Source: Tuctoria greenei
Taxonomy: Eukaryota; Streptophyta; Magnoliopsida; Poales; Poaceae
Length of the DNA: 64,000 nt
Direction of reading: 5' to 3'
Assembly (NCBI GenBank): GCA_036927565.1
Contig: JAYESD010000009.1
Span: 24,085,601 to 24,149,600, forward strand
Below are positions 58,756 through 64,000 of the stretch, one piece after another. The notes beneath the pieces are model-generated. The model did not search any database. It was not told where the DNA came from and was given only the letters and a program-made list of their open reading frames with translations. Every line of letters starts with the position of its first letter. Position 1 is the stretch's first letter. The position numbers and the translations under genes are program-made.

Positions 58756-60195
58756 TGTAGCACCCAAGTTTTCATGCATAATGCATTGCATACATCCTCA
58801 TATATGTTTAAAATTAAGCAACCTTAAAAGGAACAAGATTAAGAAAAAATTAGGTCTAATCTGGAATTTAAGTCTTTTAGGTTACGGACTTGTCCGACCT
58901 CCAACCCGGACTAGTCCGGTATCCCTCTCTGTGTCAGAAATTCAGATTTTTTCAAGATCCCAGACTTGTTGCACGGACTAGTCCGGTTGAGCTTCTGATG
59001 TTGTCCGAACTTGTCCGATTTCCAGCGGACTAGTCCGTTCTTGTCCAAGTTTTTAGTTCGGATCAGCCTTTTCAAGCCACCCTGGACTTGTCTAGCCTTC
59101 TGTACTGAACTTGTCCGAAAACCTTTCTATTCGAAAACAGACTTGTCTGGTCCCTTTTGCAAACTAGTACGACATGCAAAATTCAACTCGGATTCTGTTT
59201 TCTTCCACGATTGGTTATTGGCTAATTGCCTTAACTGGGCCCAAGAACTTCTTTCCCAACATTAGAGGAGCCCAAGTATACCCCACCTCGGCCCCTATTC
59301 GTCCCCCACCGAATTCTACTTGGAATTCAACCCATAACCCTACCTCTCCACCCCTACATAAGCAACCAAATACCCCACAACCCTCCATCACAGTTGGAAA
59401 CCCTTGCTACAACCTTTTTCCTTGTGCCATCATCAAGAAAAAGTCCACAAGAAGGAGAAGAGGGAGAAGGATCAATCAAGATCGATCTTCGTCAACTTTT
59501 TGACATCGACATTCTTCATCACTAAAATCTTCATCAACACCTATCATCAAGCACTAATCATCAAGAATTAAGTCTTGCGCCCAATTATTTGTCCTTGGAT
59601 CCCTAAACTCACGGCACACCTTCTACATTCACTTTTCCACATCAATTTACCCCTTGATTGCGCTGTCCAGAAAACCCTATTTTCGTAGTTTCTGGACGGG
59701 GCGTACTGGTCCGACCCTGGAACCGGACTTGTCCGGTCATCTGATCTGTTTTATGCTGAATTAATCCCAATTTGATCTAAATCGATTCAAAACTTGTTCA
59801 AACTGGTTGAAAACAATTGTAACTAGTTAGTAAATATTAATAGCAACTCATTAACTAGTTTTACCTCACAATTGCATTAATCATGCATATCATGGCGTAT
59901 TGAGTAATATGTGAGCATTATTGGATTGTAATGTTGTCTTGCATGATTGTCGCGGTGAATAGAAGGCAACACTATAGAGAGTGCTATCGAGGACCTTCAA
60001 AACCAAAACTTTGAAGCTTTTGATCCAAACCAAGCTCAAGAGCAAGGCAAGCGTCCTTGATCACTTTGATCTTGGTTTTAAATGTTTTGTTTGCAAATTG
60101 TATGCTTGTGTCAAATTGTTGGGAAAACCCAATTGTAAGAGTTTATTAATCTTTTATGACGACCCTTGTCGCTTGAAAACAATGTAGAGAGTCGG
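58756..60195 (+). repeat. G2 3' LTR, truncated (1,440 bp)
   Basis: TGTAGCACCC start. It follows the 5' LTR to 'gtagagagtcggga' and stops at 60195, where T1 minisatellite sequence resumes. The TATA position reads 'cctacataag' instead of 'cctatataag'. It contains the paired GGAC(NN)GTCC array (58885-59170). Confidence 0.8.
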
Positions 60196-60541
60196 GATGA
60201 CAAGAAGGTATGATACACCTTGGCCAAAGAATGATGAAACACACTAAACCCATGTTGTGTGCACATAATTCCTTTGTAGCCAAGGGATATCATTACCTTA
60301 GCCAAGGAATAAGGAGGTACATCCAACCTCTGGGAACCTTAAGGTGTGGATGAGCGACATCGACAACACTCTCCTTGACCACACTCATGGAACCAATGGA
60401 GGGCAACCCAACATCAACACTCAACACTCCAATGCCCAAGCCATGTTGGAACAAGGTTAGGCCAACCTCATGGCCTACATCCGTCGTTAAAGTTTCAGCC
60501 CCTATCGCGGACCTTGAACAAGAACAAGCTTGGGGGAGGAC
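60196..60541 (+). mobile_element. T1 copy B, right part
   Basis: Two minisatellite units, then the diverged C-terminus of the T1 ORF (about 60350-60520, stops present) and the purine tract 'aagcttgggggagga' (60526-60540), as in copy A at 44570. Cut at 60542 by S1. Confidence 0.7.
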
Positions 60542-61946
60542 TGAAAGTGCATCTAGGTATCCCTTGTGAGTTTTGGTTGATTTATGACAAACAAATGAGA
60601 TCCTAACCATATTATTGAGATGAGCGCAGGTTTTAATGAAAGAATGAAGAAAGTGCCAAAAAGAAAGGAGAATGAGGATCAATTCGGGAAAGTGCTCAAG
60701 AGCTGAATAGAATACATCATTGTGTAGGGAATGTGTTGGTGTAACACATCCCAAGAGCTCAAGCACAAAAATCCTCACACACTTCACATTTCATAGGAAA
60801 AACGGACTAGTCCGATATCCTCTTTGGACAGGTTCGGACAAGTCCATCCAATGCGGACTTGTCCGCACCGGACTAGTCCGAAAAAGTCCGTACAAGTCCG
60901 ATAATGCCTCTGACTAAAATTGGACAAGTCCTCCGAGTGCGGACTTGTCCTATATTCACTAAGGGCATCACCACACCGGACAAGTCCGATATCAGCACAA
61001 ATAGGTTAGAAAACCGTTCTGACTAAAATCGGACAAGTCCGCTCCTAGATGGACAAGTCCAATATTTCTGGACACTTAGGGTTTCCTGCACGCCGCACAC
61101 CGGACTAGTCCGGACTCCACCACAGACTAGTCAGGACCCTCAAAACCCTAATGGTAACTTTTGAAAACCCTAATATAAATAGATGTGCACGGCCCAACTA
61201 TCAACACTCTCGACCCCCTGCACTGTCACACCCTCCAAGAGCCTAGAAAACACATCTCTCCACGCAATCCAATGCAAGAAAGATTAATCCCTTTAGGATT
61301 CACTTGGGATCAAAAGAGAGACACGATTCTACAATTTTTGAGCTCTTGGGTTTGATATCTAACACACTCCTGTGGTTTCATTATTGATCTTACGAGTGTG
61401 TTCTTGGTGGTGTTTGAATTGTAATCTTGTAGAGCCATCAACTTGTGAGAAGGCCCGTTGAACATGGTGATTTGCCCCTTTGTGATAGTGGAAAAAGAAT
61501 TGGCCTTCGTGGCGATTCGAAGTGGTTAGGATCAGTGAAGACCCGTTCCTTTCGTGGGCTCCTCAACGTGGATGTAGGTTGCCTCTGTGGGAACCGAACC
61601 ACGTGATAAAATCATGTGTCAAACTTGCTCTTATAGATTCTCATATCATATTCTAGGGTTTGATTGATTTTGTCCATCTTACGTTAGAGCATTCATATCA
61701 AAGCTAATTTGTACTACACATAACTTCATTGAATAAATACTTGCAAGTTACATACTATTTTCCGCTGCATACTGTGCTTGAATTGAAATCATTGATCGAA
61801 CTTGATCAATCTAAACCGCACGCACCGGACTAGTCCGCACTCTACCGGACTAGTCCGATATCTCAGGATTTGATCAGTTTGTTAAGTGTTGTAGGTTCCG
61901 ATTAAATTTCAGAAAGTCCTATTCACCCCCCCCCCTCTAGGCCACA
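60542..61946 (+). repeat. S1 5' LTR (1,405 bp)
   Basis: TGAAAGTGCATC...CTAGGCCACA. TATA (aatataaatag, 61173-61183). About twelve GGAC(NN)GTCC words lie between 60800 and 61135, upstream of TATA, with two more at 61822-61860. A poly-C run lies near its end (61926-61935). Confidence 0.87.
60800..61135. repeat. GGAC(NN)GTCC array in S1 U3
   Basis: Forms centred on TA (60804, 60868, 61100), AA (60837, 60978, 61030, 61050) and TT (60854, 60940), all directly upstream of the LTR TATA box. Confidence 0.87.
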
Positions 61947-61950
61947 TTCA

Positions 61951-61964
61951 ATTGGTATCGAAGC
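61951..61964 (+). promoter_or_regulatory. S1 primer-binding site
   Basis: ATTGGTATCGAAGC, 4 nt after the LTR end; one or two changes from the initiator-tRNA site TTGGTATCAGAGC. Confidence 0.75.
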
Positions 61965-62001
61965 AGTTTTTTTCGCAAGAGACTAATCGCTCGAAGAAAA
62001 C

Positions 62002-64000
62002 ATGTCGGACATGAAGGATGTACACAAGAGTCTTAACCAAGAGAAGGTTGAAGACGAAAAAGCTCAATAGTTGGAGAAGCTCCTCGATGCCATCCATGAC
62101 TTCGATGAAGTCGATGAGGAGACGCTTGAACTCAAGGCGCTCCTATGGAAGAAAGGTCTCTCAAAAGGGAAAGTGAAGGTCGAGGACGAGAAGAAGAAGA
62201 AGAAGGGGAGTAGTCAACCGACTACTCCTGATATCCTTTTAATTATGATCGCTTAAATTCTAACAATAATCATTACCTATCTATTCCCCTTGGAAAAGCC
62301 CGAAACTTTGATGGCAATGACTACTCAATGTGGACGCAAAACATGAAAATGCACTTTATCTCACTCAATCCAAGCTTGTGGCACATTGTGGTTACAGGAG
62401 TAGATATCCCCGATGATGATGAGGAGCTCACGCCTAGGCATGAGCAAGCAATCCATCGAAATGCCCAAGCTGCAGTAGTCATCACCTCATCACTAAGTCG
62501 GGACGAGTTCACCAAGGTGGATGGACTCGAGATTGCAAAGGAAATATGGGACACATTGCAAACTACACATGAAGGCGATCGTCATGTGCGAGAGGTGAAG
62601 ATCAAAATGATCGAAGGCAAATTGGGAAGATACGCCATTGAAGAAGACGAGTCGCCGCAAGACATGTACAACCGCTTAAATATGCTTATCAACAAAGTTT
62701 GAGCATATGGAAGAAAGAAGGGGAACGATCATGAGGTGGTGAAGCTCATCCTTAGAGCTTTCATGCCTCGCAACGTTACCTTGTGCTCGATGATTAGAGA
62801 AAGCCCCGCGTAGAAGAAAATGACCCCGGATGAGCTACTTGGGAAACTAATCAATTTCGAGATGATGGAAAAGCAGGCAAAGCATGTCAAGGAGATTGCT
62901 GACCTCACCTCGGCAAAGAAGAAAGGGGTTGCTTTGAAGTCCACTTGCAAGCCCTTGTCTAAATAATCTCGAGAAGCTCAACAAGAAGCGGACAACGTTG
63001 ATGAGAGCATCGACATCGACGAAGAGGACATGATCCTCTTTATTAAGATATTCAAGAAAATGATGAAGAAGAGACAAGGGGGAATATCAAATGAAGGAAA
63101 ATATAAAGAGAAGTCGAGACCAAAGTTGAAAGGGGCATGCAATAACTATGGTGGATATGACCACTTTATAGTTGATTGCCCATACGAAGAAAACAAGAAG
63201 AAAACAAAGGAAACAAGACCTAAACCCAAGAAATTCTTCAAGAAAAAGAAGCAAGCTGGACAAGCGCATCTAGGAAAGGAGTGGGACTCCAATGATGAGT
63301 CCTCATCCTAAGAGGAATAGGAGATGGCTAGCATATCCATCGAGAAGACATCCAAGAAGTCCACCCTCTTCCCAACTCTAGGCGCTTGGAAGGGCAAAAA
63401 CACTTGCCTAATGGCAAAGGAAGGTAAACGAAAGGTAACAACCAAATCCTCTTCCTTGCATTCCGATTCTAGTGATAGTGAAGTTGCTATTGATAATGAA
63501 GACATGCTCGTTGGCTTAGATAAGAAAACAGCAGCAAAAATGAAATTCTTACTTGATCAGCTTGTTGAGAAGGAGAAGTTAATCAACTGTCAAGAAGATA
63601 TGATTATCTCCCAAAAGGAGGAATATCTTGAACTTCACAAACTTCTCGAACTTGAAAAGAAGCGAGGCAAGTCACTGGAACTTGAGTTAGCCTCAAGCAA
63701 GTAAGCTTGCTTGAAGTTAAGCGAGTCAAACACCATCATCAAGGGTGAACTTGCTAACATATACAAGGTTAAAAAAATCCTTGAGGTACAAGTTGAGTCA
63801 CTCAAACAAAGTGACCCCTCATCCTTTTCAAGCTCACCTCCTCAACCACTTAAAACTGAAGCTACTATTACTTTCTCATGTGCTAAATTTGACACTAGCT
63901 TGAAGGACAAGTCAACCTCTACTGAGGACAAGCATCTTTCCCAAAGTGACATATTTGACACGGGGAAGATCAAATATGCACGTAGTTCATACTTGATCAC
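62002..64000 (+). pseudogene. S1 gag, plus-strand copy, decayed
   Basis: Plus-strand gag from ATG 62002 (MSDMKDVHKSLNQEK). UBN2-type gag domain open at 62328-62702 (IPDDDEELTPRHEQAIHRNA, EIWDTLQTTHEGDRHVREV). Then KMTPDELLGKLINFEMMEK, a Lys-rich linker and a knuckle reading C-N-N-Y-G-G-Y-D-H...C near 63145, with the second cysteine lost. A coiled-coil spacer (63324-63704; MKFLLDQLVEKEKL) follows. Stops: TAG near 62068, TGA at 62701, TAG near 62812, TAA near 62962, TAA at 63309. Colinear with the minus-strand copy at 16729-14600. Confidence 0.8.

Larger units (their letters stand above)
50184..60195 (+). mobile_element. G2 gypsy mosaic, plus strand
   Basis: 5' LTR, PBS, an unrecognised ORF in place of gag, an unrelated LTR-like insert, a second partial G2 LTR joined directly to reverse transcriptase, RNase H, integrase and chromodomain, PPT and a truncated 3' LTR. 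Two G2-family elements, one gag/pol-less and one autonomous type, seem to be fused. Inserted in T1 copy B. Confidence 0.75.
60542..64000 (+). mobile_element. S1 copia element, plus strand, 5' part
   Basis: 5' LTR, PBS and gag of a second S1 copy; continues past the window. Inserted in T1. Compared with the minus-strand copy the gag is more decayed. Confidence 0.85.

Overview
This is a repeat-dense stretch of plant nuclear DNA, almost certainly from a grass. The evidence is Ty3/gypsy and Ty1/copia elements of types usual in grass genomes, Stowaway/Tourist/hAT MITEs, a CACTA-type transposon and short broken plant gene pieces with GT-AG introns. No tRNA, rRNA, CRISPR or prokaryotic gene was seen. 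No fully intact host gene was found. I name the repeat families locally: G1 (gypsy, LTR about 850 bp), G2 (gypsy chromovirus, LTR about 2.7 kb), S1 (SIRE/Maximus-like copia, LTR about 1.4-1.55 kb), L1 (gag-only LTR element, LTR about 0.9 kb) and T1 (Tat/Athila-like element seen without pol, LTR about 1.55 kb).

Layout. 1-1528: 3' tail and 3' LTR of a G1 element (+), inserted in the reverse transcriptase of a minus-strand G2 copy (1529-6521). That G2 copy also carries a solo L1 LTR (2018-2913) in its protease region, and its LTR is broken by a minus-strand S1 element (6522-16847) with gag, pol and an extra ORF after pol. The 5' LTR of S1 is cut by the subterminal repeats of a CACTA element (16848 to about 21.4 kb). 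22820-29550 is an unknown plant gene (gene X) split by a 5.6 kb L1 composite that includes a 1.1 kb inverted repeat. 29.8-37.1 kb is a duplicated region. It holds three copies of a roughly 1 kb block, a Mei2-like RNA-binding gene fragment whose exon+intron unit is repeated five times in 225 bp steps, and five tandem copies of a MITE. 37839-38411 is a broken F-box-like gene next to a MITE. 38737-41004 is a nest of at least five MITEs. 41030-43433 is the 5' end of a minus-strand G1. 43434-50183 plus 60196-60541 is T1 (internal-LTR-internal), split by a G2 mosaic (50184-60195). 60542-64000 is the 5' half of a second S1 copy (+).

Dynamics. The nesting gives a relative insertion order: T1 before G2(+); G2(-) before S1(-), G1 and L1; S1(-) before CACTA. 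Many stops in S1 and G2 are TGA where the family has arginine, which fits CpG decay of methylated, silent copies.

The signal that stands out most is a small vocabulary of 10-12 bp quasi-palindromes. The core GGAC-(AA/TA/TT)-GTCC occurs dozens of times, often in pairs about 20 bp apart. It is found in the LTRs of both G2 (gypsy) and S1 (copia), upstream of their TATA boxes, and inside S1. A second vocabulary (GGAGCT...AGCTCC) marks G1 and an unclassified LTR-like insert. The other unusual object is the intron-bearing Mei2-like tandem array.
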